From: Nocardioides sp. L-11A
GTDB lineage: Bacteria > Actinomycetota > Actinomycetes > Propionibacteriales > Nocardioidaceae
DNA length: 64,000 bases
Assembly: GCA_029961745.1 (NCBI GenBank)
Contig: CP124680.1
Location: forward strand, 5,456,001-5,520,000
Reading direction: 5' to 3'
Below the pieces are notes generated by a model. That model was not told where the DNA came from. It searched no databases and was given only the letters and a program-made list of their open reading frames with translations. Below, piece by piece: positions 16,786 through 28,463 of the stretch. The number at the start of each line of letters is the position of its first letter. The first letter of the stretch is position 1. The position numbers and the translations under genes were made by a program.

Positions 16786-18357
16786 GTGCGGCTGGTCGAC
16801 TACCTGGACAAGGGCGCGTCGCTCGGGGGTGGCGCGCCCTGCCTGGTCTGCGACGGACGGACGTGGTCCTACGACGAGGTGGGAGGCCTCGCCGACCGGA
16901 TCGCGTCCGCCCTCGCAGCACGGGGCGTGGCGCCCGGGGACAAGGTGGCGATCCTCGCCGCCAACGACCCGGTGGCCTTCACCTGCGTGTTCGGGATCAG
17001 CCGGGCCGGCGCGGTCTGGTGTCCCGTCAACCCGCGCAACGAGGCGGCGGAGAACCGCGACCTGCTCGACCTGTTCGAGTGCACGACGCTGATCTTCCAG
17101 TCGTCCTACGCCGGGCTGGTGGACCAGATCCGCGGCGATCTGCCCGCCCTGACGACGCTGGTGTGTCTCGATGCCGACCACGACGGGGCGCTGGGCTGGG
17201 AGGAGTTCCTGGCGGCCGGCAGCGAGGCCGTCGACCGCCCGGCCGACGACGACCTCGCGATGATCGTCGGCACCGGCGGCACCACCGGCCGCCCCAAGGG
17301 CGTCATGCTGACGGGCACGAACCTCGAGACGATGACGGCGATCACGCTGATGAGCTACCCGTGGCCGGAGCGACCGGCCCGGCCGGCGTACCTCGCGCTG
17401 GCGCCGCTGACCCACGCGGCCGGCGTGCTCTGCTTCCCCGTGCTGGCCTCGGGCGGGTCGATCGTGATCATGCGGACACCGGATGTCGGCGGCTTCCTGT
17501 CCGCGGTCGCCGAGCACCGGGTGACCCACACCTTCCTGCCGCCGACGCTGATCTACATGGTGCTCGACCATCCGGCGCTGGAGTCGACGGATCTCTCGTC
17601 CCTGCAGTGCTTCTGGTACGGCGCCGCGCCGATGTCGGCGCAGCGGCTGGAGGAGGCGCTCACCCGGATCGGTCCGGTCATGGCGCAGCTGTTCGGCCAG
17701 ACCGAGGCACCGATGATGATCTCCACGATGGCTCCGCGCGACCACGTCCGCCCCGACGGGACGATCGCCTCCGAGCGGCTGTCATCGGCGGGGCGACCCG
17801 CACCGCTGGTCACGGTCGCCATCATGGACGCCGACGGCACGCGTCTGCCTCCTGGCGAGCGCGGGGAGATCGTGGTCCGCAGCTCGCTGGTGATGCGGGG
17901 CTACTTCAAGAACCCGGAGGCGACGGCGGAGGCCTCGGCGTACGGCTGGCACCACACCGGCGACATCGGCTATCTGAGCGACGACCCGGGCGAGGAGGGC
18001 TTCCTGCACATCGTCGACCGGGCCAAGGACATGGTGATCACCGGCGGCTTCAACGTCTACTCGACCGAGGTCGAGCAGGCGCTGATGGCGCACCCCGCCG
18101 TCGCCGACTGTGCCGTGATCGGACTGCCGGACGAGAAGTGGGGCGAGCGGCTCACCGCCGTCCTCCAGCTGCGGCCGGGTCAGACGGCCACGCCGGAGGA
18201 CGTCCGGGCCTTCGTCAAGGAGCGGCTCGGCAGCGTGAAGACGCCCAAGCAGATCGAGGTCTGGGAGGACCTGCCCCGCTCGAAGGTGGGCAAGGTCCTC
18301 AAGACCGAGATCAAGGAGGTGCTCAGGCAGCAGGATCCCGCAGCGGCGCACCCGTGA
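16786..18357 (+). CDS. AMP-forming acyl-CoA synthetase (FadD-like)
   Basis: This 523-residue adenylate-forming enzyme has the P-loop motif [11 protein letters not shown] (162-172), the adenosine-binding region around FGQTEAPMM, the hinge and motif [12 protein letters not shown], and the C-terminal catalytic Lys in [10 protein letters not shown]. It activates a carboxylic acid to its CoA thioester through an acyl-adenylate. The GTG at 16786 lies 10 nt after the previous stop. Its 3' end overlaps the convergent CoA-transferase gene by 35 nt. Substrate range (fatty, aromatic or steroid-derived acids) cannot be read from the sequence. Confidence 0.88.
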   Translation: MRLVDYLDKGASLGGGAPCLVCDGRTWSYDEVGGLADRIASALAARGVAPGDKVAILAANDPVAFTCVFGISRAGAVWCPVNPRNEAAENRDLLDLFECTTLIFQSSYAGLVDQIRGDLPALTTLVCLDADHDGALGWEEFLAAGSEAVDRPADDDLAMIVGTGGTTGRPKGVMLTGTNLETMTAITLMSYPWPERPARPAYLALAPLTHAAGVLCFPVLASGGSIVIMRTPDVGGFLSAVAEHRVTHTFLPPTLIYMVLDHPALESTDLSSLQCFWYGAAPMSAQRLEEALTRIGPVMAQLFGQTEAPMMISTMAPRDHVRPDGTIASERLSSAGRPAPLVTVAIMDADGTRLPPGERGEIVVRSSLVMRGYFKNPEATAEASAYGWHHTGDIGYLSDDPGEEGFLHIVDRAKDMVITGGFNVYSTEVEQALMAHPAVADCAVIGLPDEKWGERLTAVLQLRPGQTATPEDVRAFVKERLGSVKTPKQIEVWEDLPRSKVGKVLKTEIKEVLRQQDPAAAHP

Positions 18358-18961
18358 GCTCACGGACCTTGTCGGCGTCGGTGCCGGGGGCGACGTCGAC
18401 GAGGACCAGGCCCTCGTCGGTGACGTCCAGCACCGCGAGGTCGGTGATGATCCGGTCGACCACGCCGGCGCCGGTCAGCGGCAGGGTGCACTGCTCGACG
18501 ATCTTCGGGGTGCCGTCTTTGGCGACGTGGTCGGTGATGACGACGACGCGACGGGTGCCGGCGACCAGGTCCATCGCGCCACCCATGCCCTTGACCATCT
18601 TGCCCGGGACCATCCAGTTCGCGAGGTCGCCGTTGGCGGCGACCTGGAGCGCGCCGAGGATCGCGATGTCGACGTGGCCGCCGCGGATCATGGCGAAGCT
18701 GGTCGCGGAGTCGAAGAAGGACGCCCCCGGTGTCGTGGTCACCGTCTGCTTGCCGGCGTTGATCAGGTCGGCGTCCTCCTCGCCCTCGTAGGGGAACGGG
18801 CCGATGCCGAGCAGGCCGTTCTCGCTCTGCAGCATGACGTTGACGCCCGGCGGCAGGTGGTCGGCCACCAGCGTCGGGATGCCGATGCCGAGGTTGACGT
18901 AGTCACCGTCGTTGAGCTCGCGGGCGGCGATGGCCGCCATCTCCTCACGGGTCCAGGGCAT
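18323..18961 (-). CDS. 3-oxoacid CoA-transferase, subunit B
   Basis: A 212-residue beta subunit with the catalytic glutamate in the [10 protein letters not shown] motif (Glu47) and [11 protein letters not shown] near the N-terminus. It ends [20 protein letters not shown] as in PcaJ/ScoB/AtoA. I start it at the ATG at 18961, one base after the alpha-subunit stop; the longer frame would read into the alpha subunit. With subunit A it transfers CoA from succinyl- or acetyl-CoA to a 3-oxoacid such as 3-oxoadipate or acetoacetate. Confidence 0.9.
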   Translation of the reverse strand: MPWTREEMAAIAARELNDGDYVNLGIGIPTLVADHLPPGVNVMLQSENGLLGIGPFPYEGEEDADLINAGKQTVTTTPGASFFDSATSFAMIRGGHVDIAILGALQVAANGDLANWMVPGKMVKGMGGAMDLVAGTRRVVVITDHVAKDGTPKIVEQCTLPLTGAGVVDRIITDLAVLDVTDEGLVLVDVAPGTDADKVRELTGAPLRDPAA

Positions 18962-18962
18962 G

Positions 18963-19691
18963 TCAGGCTCCCACTCCGGCGTCGGCCGCCGCGGCACTGC
19001 GCGGGCGGACGATGCGCTGCTCGATGTCCTTGGGTCGGTCGCTGGCGAGGACGGTGACATCGACGAAGATGCCCGGCGTCATCACCTCGTCGGGGTCGAG
19101 GAAGCCGTCGAGGACGGTCTCGGCCTCGGCGATGCAGACCCGCCCGCTCATCGCGACGAGCGGGTTGAAGTTGCGCGCGGTGGCGCGGTAGCGCAGGTTG
19201 CCCTCCGCGTCGGCGGTGTTGGCGTGGACCAGGGCCAGGTCGGCGACGATGCCGCGCTCGAGGACGAACGTCTCGCCGTCGAAGGTCTCGTGCGGCTTGC
19301 CCTCGGCGACCTCGGTGCCGACGCCGGTGCGGGTGTAGAAGCCCGCGATGCCGGAGCCGCCGGCGCGCAGCCGCTCGGCGAGCGTGCCCTGGGGGCAGAA
19401 CTCCACCTCGAGCGCGCCGTCGAGGTACTGCTGGGCGAAGAGCTTGTTCTCACCGACGTACGACGCGATGACCTTGCGCACCTGGCTGTTCTCCAGGAGC
19501 ACGCCCAGGCCCTTGCCGTCGACGCCCATGTTGTTGGAGACGATGGTCAGGTCCCGCACGCCACTGTCGCGGACCGCCTCGATCAGGTCACGCGGGATGC
19601 CGCACAGGCCGAACCCCCCGACCGCGATCGTCATCCCGTCCCGGACCCGCTCGGCCACCGCGGTCCGCGGGTCCGCCGCCAGCTTCCTCAT
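18963..19691 (-). CDS. 3-oxoacid CoA-transferase, subunit A
   Basis: A 242-residue alpha subunit of the PcaI/ScoA/AtoD type. The N-terminal [13 protein letters not shown] carries the glycine-rich CoA-binding loop, and [19 protein letters not shown] is a conserved block. It is the first gene of a two-gene operon divergent from the IclR regulator at 19824, an arrangement known for beta-ketoadipate and acetoacetate CoA-transferases. No other beta-ketoadipate genes are nearby, so the substrate stays open. Confidence 0.9.
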   Translation of the reverse strand: MRKLAADPRTAVAERVRDGMTIAVGGFGLCGIPRDLIEAVRDSGVRDLTIVSNNMGVDGKGLGVLLENSQVRKVIASYVGENKLFAQQYLDGALEVEFCPQGTLAERLRAGGSGIAGFYTRTGVGTEVAEGKPHETFDGETFVLERGIVADLALVHANTADAEGNLRYRATARNFNPLVAMSGRVCIAEAETVLDGFLDPDEVMTPGIFVDVTVLASDRPKDIEQRIVRPRSAAAADAGVGA

Positions 19692-19794
19692 CGCGCACTC
19701 CTGCTCGTCTGCTCACCGGATGCACCCAGTTCATCGCTCCCCTCCCCGGTGCGGTCAAGGAAGTGGTCACTCGGCGGATGCCCACCGGGACCCG

Positions 19795-19817
19795 CGTCCA
19801 CTCAGTGGACGTAACAT
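19795..19817 (+). promoter_or_regulatory. IclR palindromic operator with overlapping -10 (TAACAT)
   Basis: An 8-bp perfect palindrome, CGTCCACT-C-AGTGGACG, lies at 19795-19811. It is followed at once by TAACAT (19812-19817), a plausible -10 box 6 nt before the GTG start of the IclR gene. An operator sitting between -10 and -35 fits negative autoregulation and could also affect the divergent CoA-transferase operon. Confidence 0.65.
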
Positions 19818-19823
19818 CGAGGC

Positions 19824-20573
19824 GTGTCCCGCGCACCCGGAGTCCTCGAGAAGGCCGCCGCCCTGCTGCGCGCCCTCTCCGCCACCGAGACCGGCGCGAC
19901 CACCACGGACCTCGCCTCGACCACCGCACAGCCGCGCGCGACCACCCACCGGCTGCTCGAGTCGCTGGCCGCCGAGGGCCTCGCCGACCGCGACCCCACC
20001 ACCGGTCGCTGGTACCTCGGCCCCGAGACCTACGTCCTCGGCGTGGCCGCCGCCGCTCGCTACGACCTCACCAACGAGGCCCGGACCAGCGTGCACCGGC
20101 TGGCGAAGGAGACCGGCGAGAGCGCGTTCTTCTCGGTGCGGCGCGGCGACGAGGTCGTGGTCCTGCTCCGCGAGGACGGCGACTTCCCCATCCGCTCCTA
20201 CGTGCTCTACGAGAGCGCCCGGTTCCCGCTCGCCGTCGTCTCCGCCGGCCTCGCGATCCTCGCCCACCTGCCGGACCGCGACATCGACGCCTACTTCGCG
20301 CGCTCGGACGCCGCCGCCGAGTGGGGGCGGCAGCACGCCGAGCGACTGGTGCGCGAGCGGCTCGCCGCCACCCGGCGTACCGGCTGGTCGCTCAACCCCG
20401 GCCACGTCGTCGAGGGATCCTGGGGGATGGCCGCCGCCGTCTTCGACAAGGCCGGGCGCCCCGAGTGGGCGCTCACCCTCACCGGTGTGGAGCAGCGGTT
20501 CCGGGCCGACCGGCAGCCGCTGTTGGGCCGCCTGCTGCTGGAGGAGGCGCACCGGCTGTCCCGGCTGGCCTGA
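19824..20573 (+). CDS. IclR-family transcriptional regulator
   Basis: This 249-residue protein has an N-terminal winged helix (~5-65: LEKAAALLRALSATETGATT, then PRATTHRLLESLAAEGL) and a C-terminal GAF-like effector domain (~80-245). It is divergent from the CoA-transferase genes, so regulation of that pair (PcaR/PobR style) is likely. The GTG at 19824 probably starts a leaderless mRNA, since TAACAT lies 6 nt upstream and no Shine-Dalgarno site is present. Confidence 0.87.
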   Translation: MSRAPGVLEKAAALLRALSATETGATTTDLASTTAQPRATTHRLLESLAAEGLADRDPTTGRWYLGPETYVLGVAAAARYDLTNEARTSVHRLAKETGESAFFSVRRGDEVVVLLREDGDFPIRSYVLYESARFPLAVVSAGLAILAHLPDRDIDAYFARSDAAAEWGRQHAERLVRERLAATRRTGWSLNPGHVVEGSWGMAAAVFDKAGRPEWALTLTGVEQRFRADRQPLLGRLLLEEAHRLSRLA

Positions 20574-20581
20574 GCATCGGC

Positions 20582-21703
20582 TCAGCGACGGCGGATCCGG
20601 CGAGCCAGCCAGCCCGGCGCCCTCGCCGGCGCGACGCCCTCCGCGTCGCCAGCGGCGGGTCGGCGGGCCCGTTGGAGGCCGGCCGCCACCCCGATGCCGA
20701 CGCTGGCGGCGAGGTCGGGATCCACCGTGGCGGGGACCACCGTGGCCTCGGCGCCGGTGAGGGAGACCGCGGTCAGGGACGCGAGGTCGCCGTGGACCCG
20801 GACACCGAGGGCGCGGATGTTGTCGGCCATCTCCGCTGCCACCTCGTTGGCCCGGAGCACCGCCCAGTCCGGGGTCACGATCCGGACCTCGTCGCCGCGG
20901 GGGACCCGGTCCTTGAGGTGATTGCCGATGTCGATCAGCACCCGGGCATGCGACTCCGGGCGCAGGCCGGCCCGGCGGTACTGGACGTTGAACAGCCGGA
21001 TCACCTCCGCCTCCTCGGCGGTGAGCGACCGGTTCTCCAGCGCTTCCTTGGCCGCGAGGGTGCCACGGGTCAGCCCCAGCAGGTCCTCGAACGCGCGAGG
21101 CAGGAACTCCCGGTCGGTGGGATCGAGGACGACCACGACGACGCGGTCCGGCCCGATCCGCTCGGCCCAACGCGTCACCAAAGCATCGTGGCGATGACGC
21201 AGCCAGAACTGACGGGGGGCCGGACGCGGGTGCTCGGGATCGAAGATCGAGCGCAGCCACTCGTCGTACCCGCGGCGGCCACCGCTCTGCAGTCCCTGCT
21301 GATACTGCGAGGACAGGATGCGGGCCAACGGCCGCAGGGTGACCACCACCCAGAGATCCTCGCGTCCGATGCGGTCGAGGATCTCGTCGATCTGGTCGTC
21401 GGTCGCGTCGGAGAGGAACTCGCTGCTGAACAGCCGCCGCTGCGGACCGGGCGAGCGGAGCTCGGCCACGACCCGCTCCCAGCGACGCTCGGCCGCGGCC
21501 GCGTCCGACCCCAGGACGAGTCGACGCGTCACCCACCGCGCGGCGGACGCATCGTGCCGACCGCGCGAGAGGTAGCGGACGCCCTGGGCCTCCAACTCGC
21601 CGCGCGCCTGGTGCAGGCTGCTCTGCAGTGCGGTGGTGCCGGTCTTGTGTGGACCCACATGCAGGATGCGCGCCCCCGCGGGAAGGGGATCGATGGTCGT
21701 CAC
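20582..21703 (-). CDS. Sulfotransferase-family protein
   Basis: This 373-residue protein opens with a P-loop-like 5'-phosphosulfate-binding motif (ILHVGPHKTGTTALQSSLHQ, ~14-33) typical of bacterial PAPS-dependent sulfotransferase-fold proteins. A later VVVTLRPLARILSSQYQQGL block resembles the 3'-phosphate-binding region (Arg/Ser). There is no signal peptide. The GTG at 21703 is used. Such genes often belong to surface polysaccharide clusters, but none is seen here, so the acceptor is unknown. Confidence 0.75.
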   Translation of the reverse strand: MTTIDPLPAGARILHVGPHKTGTTALQSSLHQARGELEAQGVRYLSRGRHDASAARWVTRRLVLGSDAAAAERRWERVVAELRSPGPQRRLFSSEFLSDATDDQIDEILDRIGREDLWVVVTLRPLARILSSQYQQGLQSGGRRGYDEWLRSIFDPEHPRPAPRQFWLRHRHDALVTRWAERIGPDRVVVVVLDPTDREFLPRAFEDLLGLTRGTLAAKEALENRSLTAEEAEVIRLFNVQYRRAGLRPESHARVLIDIGNHLKDRVPRGDEVRIVTPDWAVLRANEVAAEMADNIRALGVRVHGDLASLTAVSLTGAEATVVPATVDPDLAASVGIGVAAGLQRARRPAAGDAEGVAPARAPGWLARRIRRR

Positions 21704-21749
21704 GCCACCAGGCTATCGAGCGGGATCCGGCCCGTCGGCCCGGTCGGGG

Positions 21750-23960
21750 TCAGGTTCCGGCTCGCGTGGCGACGAAGCGATCGATCACGTTCTGGGTCAT
21801 CCGCGAGACGCCGTTCTCGGTGCCGTTCTCCAGCAGTGAGCCCGACCACGCGATCGAGCCCGTGCTGAAGACCTCGCCGCCCTCGGGCGTGCGGAAGTAG
21901 ACGATGTCGGCATGGACCTCCGGGTCCTGCTCACCACCGCCGTGATCGGGCAGGTTCATGCCGATCTCCTCGAGCACCCGCTGGTAGAAGTTCGAGTGGC
22001 CGCGCGAGGAGGCCAGCACGACGGCATGCTCGGGCGTGCCCAGGCTGACGTCCGCTCGGTCGATCTCGTCTCCTGCCGCGCCCCCCATGACGGCGCCGTA
22101 CGCACCGATCGGGTCCTCCTCCACTCCTTCGAACACCCACGCCCACCGCGGGTCGGCGGCCGCCTCGGCACGGTGGTACGGCTCGGAGCGCCCCCAGCCC
22201 TGGGCGGCGAAACCGACCCCGGAGAGCACCTGCGGAGCGCGACCACGGTGCCGCCACAGCCCGCCCGGCAGTCCGGTCGACATCAGCGTCAGCTCACCGG
22301 GGTAGGACTCCCAGCAGCGGATGCCTGCGTGGCCACGGCGGATCTCGGCGACGAGCGGCGCGGTGCTGAGCAGGCCGGTCACCCAGTACCAGCCGTTCCC
22401 GCCGAGATAGAGCAGGCCGCCGCCGGCGTCGCGGTACTCCATCAGGCCGTCGAGCATCTCCTCCGTCGTGTACTCCGGATGCGAGCCGGAGATCACGGCG
22501 GCATAGGGCGCGAGGTACGCCGCCCCGCGCTCGTGCACCTCGAGGTCGGTGACCACGTCGCAGTCGATGCCGCGGCGGGCGAGCCACTCGACGAGGTACA
22601 TGTCGGAGGAGAACGACCGGCCCGCGTCCACCAGCCACATCCGGTAGCCGCGACGCATGTTGACGATCTGACGACGGGCGGACGAGAGCATCACGCCACT
22701 GCCATCGGGGTGGGTGTCGTACATCGAGAGACCGAACGACGCGTCGCCGACATGCGCCTGGTCCGCCGACTCGACGACCACCTCCTGGTCGGTCATCGCA
22801 CTCGGGTCGAGCCCGTTGAAGAGCGCCTCGTTGGCATAGGCCAGGTAGGTGAGCGTCGGCAGGACGACGAGCACCTTGCGCCGCGGGTCCTCGGCCCGGG
22901 GCACGACCGTGATCGGCACGACGTCCGAGCCGTGCTCGTTCTCCACCACGACGCCGTAGACACCGCTCGGCAGGTCCTCCGGCAGTCCCGCCTCGAGGAC
23001 CTGGTCCCATCCGGCGTCCAGCAGGTCGGTGCTGTGGAAGTGCGCCGCGGCGAACTCGGTGGGCGCGTCGTTGAAGTCGAGCGCACGACCGGTGAAGCGC
23101 CGACCGGTGACGCCGCGGCCGGGACCGTTGACCAGCGTGCCGTGCGGCTGCCGGGCAGCGACCGCCGCGGCCAGTGCCGGCTCCTCGCCGTGCCGGAAGG
23201 AGAGGTCCCAGCCGGCGACCAGATCGAGGTCGGACAGGTCCACATCGCCGCTGACGACGGCCGCCGCCTGATCCGCGCCGACCGCTGCGATGCAGACGAA
23301 CGGGTCCTCGAGCTTGCCGTTGAACCCGTCCCGTGCCACGCCGCGCGCCCCGTTCTCCCCCGGTACGACGTCGCGGCCGTCGCGCGCGCCGACGGTGACC
23401 GGGCCGCGCGGAGCGAACGGACCGAACGACCCGTCGGCCACGACCTCGGCGGTCCGGCCGCGCACCCGGTCCACCGCCGTGACCGTGATCCGGGCCGCAT
23501 CCGGCTCGAGACTGGCCACCACGAGGTGCCAGGTGTGGTCGTTCAGGCGCGGCCCCGTGACGAGCACGGCTCCGGCCTCGTCCACGATCGTCGGGCGGCC
23601 GTCCTGCAGCGCCAGGGTCGGCCCGCCGGCCAGCGACACCAGCGCCTGGGTCGGACTCGCCGCGTGGTCGGCGGACCACACGAAGGCGCCCAGACTGAGC
23701 GTCGGGGTGCTGTCCGGCGCCGACGGCGCGAGCTCGCCGAGCAGGAACGAGCCGACGCAGGTCTCCTGGGGCGACGCGTCGTAGGAGCCGGCGGCCGACC
23801 AGATGACGCCCTCGTCGAGCGCGGTGTCGCCGGCGTCCGCGCTGCGCATCCGGATCAGCCGGACCTCGACGGGCGCGGTGGCGTCGACGTGCAGGCGCAG
23901 CGTCTGGCCGCGCTCGTAGGACAGGGCGTCGGTGTAGGCGCGGACCGGGAGGGTGGACAT
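21750..23960 (-). CDS. N,N-dimethylformamidase large-subunit-like hydrolase
   Basis: A 736-residue protein resembling the large (beta) subunit of N,N-dimethylformamidase. Residues ~1-330 form a beta-rich half with a LamG-like part; ~360-735 form the catalytic half. The mononuclear iron ligands I recall for the Paracoccus enzyme (Tyr399, Tyr440, Glu521) have counterparts with near-identical spacing: Tyr372, Tyr414 (SMYDTH) and Glu496 (SHPEYT), plus His494, Asn522 and Glu632 matching His519, Asn547 and Glu657. An AAGGAG site precedes the ATG at 23960. It follows the importer genes at 24.0-27.5 kb by 47 nt. No small-subunit gene is present in the window, which is unlike known DMFases. Confidence 0.82.
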   Translation of the reverse strand: MSTLPVRAYTDALSYERGQTLRLHVDATAPVEVRLIRMRSADAGDTALDEGVIWSAAGSYDASPQETCVGSFLLGELAPSAPDSTPTLSLGAFVWSADHAASPTQALVSLAGGPTLALQDGRPTIVDEAGAVLVTGPRLNDHTWHLVVASLEPDAARITVTAVDRVRGRTAEVVADGSFGPFAPRGPVTVGARDGRDVVPGENGARGVARDGFNGKLEDPFVCIAAVGADQAAAVVSGDVDLSDLDLVAGWDLSFRHGEEPALAAAVAARQPHGTLVNGPGRGVTGRRFTGRALDFNDAPTEFAAAHFHSTDLLDAGWDQVLEAGLPEDLPSGVYGVVVENEHGSDVVPITVVPRAEDPRRKVLVVLPTLTYLAYANEALFNGLDPSAMTDQEVVVESADQAHVGDASFGLSMYDTHPDGSGVMLSSARRQIVNMRRGYRMWLVDAGRSFSSDMYLVEWLARRGIDCDVVTDLEVHERGAAYLAPYAAVISGSHPEYTTEEMLDGLMEYRDAGGGLLYLGGNGWYWVTGLLSTAPLVAEIRRGHAGIRCWESYPGELTLMSTGLPGGLWRHRGRAPQVLSGVGFAAQGWGRSEPYHRAEAAADPRWAWVFEGVEEDPIGAYGAVMGGAAGDEIDRADVSLGTPEHAVVLASSRGHSNFYQRVLEEIGMNLPDHGGGEQDPEVHADIVYFRTPEGGEVFSTGSIAWSGSLLENGTENGVSRMTQNVIDRFVATRAGT

Positions 23961-24007
23961 GGCGGGCTCCTTGTTCTCCGAGTGGACGGTTGAGGGACGA
24001 GTGAGGG

Positions 24008-25002
24008 TCAGCCGCGCCGGCGCGCGGCGACGGCCACGGCCTCGAGCGCGGCAGCCACGACGAGGACGGCGCCGGTGACCATGCCGGCGACCTCGGGGCC
24101 GTAGTTGAGGAGGGTGAGGCCGTTCTTCAGGACCGCGATCAGCCACACGCCGACGAGGACCCGCCACATGCTGCCCCGCCCACCGGTGAAGGGGATGCCG
24201 CCGAGCAGGACCGCGGTGAGCACGGTGACCTCGAACCCGACGCCCAGCGTGCCGGACGGCGCGCTGTCGAGACGGGCGACCTGGAGCAGGGCCGCGAGAC
24301 CGACGGCGAGACCGACGACGGCATACAGGCCCAGGACCGTTCCCTTGACCCTGATGCCGACCAGGAAGGCGGCGCGGGCGTTGACGCCGATCGCCTGGAT
24401 GTGGCGGCCCAGCGGGAGCAGCGCCATCGCGGCGACCGCGACGACGCACACGACGATCGCGATCCAGGCGATCCAGGTCAGGCCGAGGAAGCGGCCGATC
24501 GCGAAGTCCCCGACGGCGTCGGGGAAGCCGAAGACGGAGTCGGGGGCGAGATACTGCGCCAGGGCGCGCCACGCGGCGAGGCCGCCGAGCGTCACGACGA
24601 TCGGCGACATCTCGAAGACGCCGATCAGGACACCGTTGAGGGTGCCGACCACCAGGCCGACCAGCAGGCCGACGACCAGACCGGCGACCACCCCGTGCTC
24701 GGTGAACGCCAGTCCGGCGCTGACGCCGGCGAGCGCCATCATCGAGCCGACCGACAGGTCGGCGTATCCGGCCATCAACAGCATCGCCGCCGCGGCCGCG
24801 ACGATGAAGACCGCCGCGTTCTGGGTCAGGACGGCTGCCAGGTTGTCGAAGGTCAGGAAGTTGCTGGTCGCGGCGGAGAAGTACGCCATCAGCAGGATGG
24901 TCGCGGACGGCATCACCCAGCCGACGACCGCACTGGTGCGCGACGTACGACGGCGCGGCAGCACGGCCTCGGGCTGGGCGGCCAGGGTGGCGGGCGGGGT
25001 CG

Positions 25003-25006
<4 letters not shown>
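24008..25006 (-). CDS. Sugar-type ABC transporter permease (RbsC/XylH-like)
   Basis: A 332-residue permease with about 8-10 hydrophobic segments of the BPD_transp_2 family (AMLLMAGYADLSVGSMMALA; GVLIGVFEMSPIVVTLGGLA; IQAIGVNARAA). The GTG at 25006 overlaps the ATPase stop by 4 nt, and a longer upstream frame was discarded. Family members import ribose, xylose, autoinducer or other small neutral solutes. Here the neighbouring DMFase-like gene suggests an amide or formamide-type substrate, which is inference. Confidence 0.87.
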
Positions 25007-26535
<1,529 letters not shown>

Positions 26536-26547
26536 GTCGCCGCCGCG

Positions 26548-27534
26548 TCAGCCGTTGAGCTGCGCGAGCAGCTCGTCGATGGTCGCGTCGTCGCCGGTCT
26601 TGGCCAGCACGGCCGGCGTGAGCGAGCTCGTCTCACCGTCGCCGGTGATCGCCGCGAGGGAGTTGTCGACGATGTCGTGGGCCAATGAGAGCACCTCGAG
26701 CGCGGCCGTCGTGCGGAAGGCGCCCGCACCCGGGTCCTTGATGTTCTCCAGCGCCTCAGGAGCGCCGTCGGAGCCGGCGATGTAGACGTCCTCGGCGCTG
26801 AGACCGGCGTTCTCGAAGGCCTTCTGGGCGCCGAGCGCGGCATCGTCGTTGAGCCCGATGAACACCCGGAGATCCGGATTCTCCCGCAGCGCGTCCTCGG
26901 CGATCTGCAGACCGCAGGTCTGGTCGGCGCAATCCTGCATCGAGACCACGGGAACGCCCAGCCGCTTCAGGGCCGCCTCCGGCTTCTCCCAGCGACCGGT
27001 GATCGTGGTGAGCGCCTTGAGCGTGGTGACCGCGGCCGAGATGCCGCCGTCCGGATGGTGCTCCTCGATCCAGGCGGACATGTCGTCGGCGACGATCGTT
27101 CCGGCCTGCTCGCTGTCGAAGCCGACTCCTCCGTCCTCCCCCTCCATCGGAGTGGCGTAGGTCAGCCAGGCGATGCCCTGCTCCTGTGCCTGACTCTGCA
27201 GATTGGTGAAGGCCGACGGATCCACGGGGAAGAGCAGGATGGCGTCGACCTTCTGGGTGATCCAACCCTCCACCGTCGCTCGCTGGCTCTCGAGGTTGCT
27301 GGCCGTGGTGTTGTCGAGGAGGAAGTCGATGCAGCCCTTCTCCTCGGCGTACTCGGCGGCCATCCGCTTGATCGCCTTCGGAGCCGCGGCCTCCCCGACG
27401 GGGTGGCTGAAGCCGATCGTGTACGACGTCTCGCAGCCGGCCAGCGACGTGGCCTCCTGACTGCAGGCGGTCAGGCCCGCCGCGGCGAGCAGGCTGGTCA
27501 CGACGGCGATCCCGTGGGAGGAAGTGCGGCGCAT
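26548..27534 (-). CDS. Sugar-type ABC substrate-binding lipoprotein
   Basis: A 328-residue exported protein. Its signal ends in a lipobox (LTAC, Cys ~24). The mature part is a type 1 periplasmic-binding fold (Peripla_BP_4): YTIGFSHPVGEAAAPKAI, KVDAILLFPVDP and VFIGLNDDAALGAQKAFENA. Two further cysteines in QDCADQTCG may form a disulfide. It is the first gene of the four-gene importer/DMFase-like operon and is divergent from the LuxR regulator, so its promoter lies in the gap upstream. Confidence 0.88.
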   Translation of the reverse strand: MRRTSSHGIAVVTSLLAAAGLTACSQEATSLAGCETSYTIGFSHPVGEAAAPKAIKRMAAEYAEEKGCIDFLLDNTTASNLESQRATVEGWITQKVDAILLFPVDPSAFTNLQSQAQEQGIAWLTYATPMEGEDGGVGFDSEQAGTIVADDMSAWIEEHHPDGGISAAVTTLKALTTITGRWEKPEAALKRLGVPVVSMQDCADQTCGLQIAEDALRENPDLRVFIGLNDDAALGAQKAFENAGLSAEDVYIAGSDGAPEALENIKDPGAGAFRTTAALEVLSLAHDIVDNSLAAITGDGETSSLTPAVLAKTGDDATIDELLAQLNG

Positions 27535-27743
27535 GGTCTCTCCTCGATGTCCCGTGGCCCCGAGCTCGGAGCCGATGGACGAGACCGTAGGAGAGTCGAA
27601 GGACCACCGGTATCGGTAGATCGACGTAATTGGACTCAGAAATAGTCCTTTTCTGAGGCGTCACCGAACCGCGCCACATCGGCGCGGCCGACCTGCACGC
27701 GACAGCAATGCGGTCGAAACAATGGACCCTTACACTCGGTGAC
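27535..27743. promoter_or_regulatory. Divergent control region between the DMFase-like operon and its LuxR-type regulator
   Basis: The gap is visibly less GC-rich than the neighbours around 27605-27655. It contains two short dyads: ACCG-GTAT-CGGT at 27606-27617 and GGACT-N7-AGTCC at 27632-27648. A TACACT hexamer at 27731-27736 is followed 7 nt later by an in-frame GTG, a leaderless-type promoter for the LuxR gene. The dyads are candidate operators, not proven ones. Confidence 0.5.
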
Positions 27744-28463
27744 GTGTATCACACGAGTTTCGACGATCTCGTCGAGCTGGCCTCGGCCACCTCGGCCGGC
27801 GACAAGTGCCGTCGACTCGGGGAGCACATGCTGCGGAGCACCCAGGCCTCGGCCATCGGACTGATGGCGGTCTCGGCCGAGGACGGCTCCCATCGCGAGA
27901 TGCTCAACCTCGAGTACCCGCCGGAGACCGCCCAGCACCACCTGACCTCCCGCTACACCCGTCACTGCGAAGGGCTGCGGCAGATCTTCCGGCAACCGGA
28001 GCGGATGCACTGCTGGGAGGATCTGCCGCACTTCCGGGAGAGCTACGAGGCGCGGTCGGTCTACGGCCCGGCCGGCTTCCGCAACGGGACGTCGATCGTG
28101 CTCCTGTCCCCCGCGGGACGCAGCATCGCGCTGCTGCACGTCAGTGTCCGGGATCCGCTGATCGGCGCCGAGACCCGGGCGGCGATCCTCGCCGTTCGAC
28201 CGGTCCTGACCGCCTGGGCGGCGATCCTCGCCCGCTTCGACGCCGCCCGGCTCAGCGCGCGGGAGAGTCAGGTCCTGGCCCTGATCCGCGACGGGCTGTC
28301 GAACGCCCAGATCGCCGAGGAGCTGGTGCTCGCTCCGCGCACGGTGACCACCCACGTCGAGAGCATCCTGCGCAAGCTGGCCGCGAGCAATCGCACCGAA
28401 GCGGCCGTGCTCGCGGAGCGGTGCGGGATCGTGCCGTCAGGCGACGCCGTTCAGCCGCGCTGA
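27744..28463 (+). CDS. LuxR-family transcriptional regulator with GAF-like sensor region
   Basis: A 239-residue protein (251 if the ATG at 27708 is used). Residues ~1-165 resemble a GAF-type sensory domain. The C-terminal ~60 residues are a LuxR helix-turn-helix (LSARESQVLALIRDGLSNAQ, then VLAPRTVTTHVESILRKL). GTG 27744 is preferred because TACACT lies 7 nt upstream and no ribosome-binding site precedes 27708. It is divergent from the DMFase-like operon and so probably activates it. A LuxR-type regulator is also reported for bacterial dmf genes, as I recall. The 3' end overlaps the CNNM-family gene by 13 nt. Confidence 0.83.
   Translation: MYHTSFDDLVELASATSAGDKCRRLGEHMLRSTQASAIGLMAVSAEDGSHREMLNLEYPPETAQHHLTSRYTRHCEGLRQIFRQPERMHCWEDLPHFRESYEARSVYGPAGFRNGTSIVLLSPAGRSIALLHVSVRDPLIGAETRAAILAVRPVLTAWAAILARFDAARLSARESQVLALIRDGLSNAQIAEELVLAPRTVTTHVESILRKLAASNRTEAAVLAERCGIVPSGDAVQPR

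Noticed and set aside
21912..23993. Plus-strand frame of 693 codons opposite the DMFase-like gene
   Set aside because: Its translation is low-complexity Arg/Gly/Val-rich sequence typical of antisense frames in GC-rich DNA, and it lies over a well-supported gene with conserved catalytic residues.
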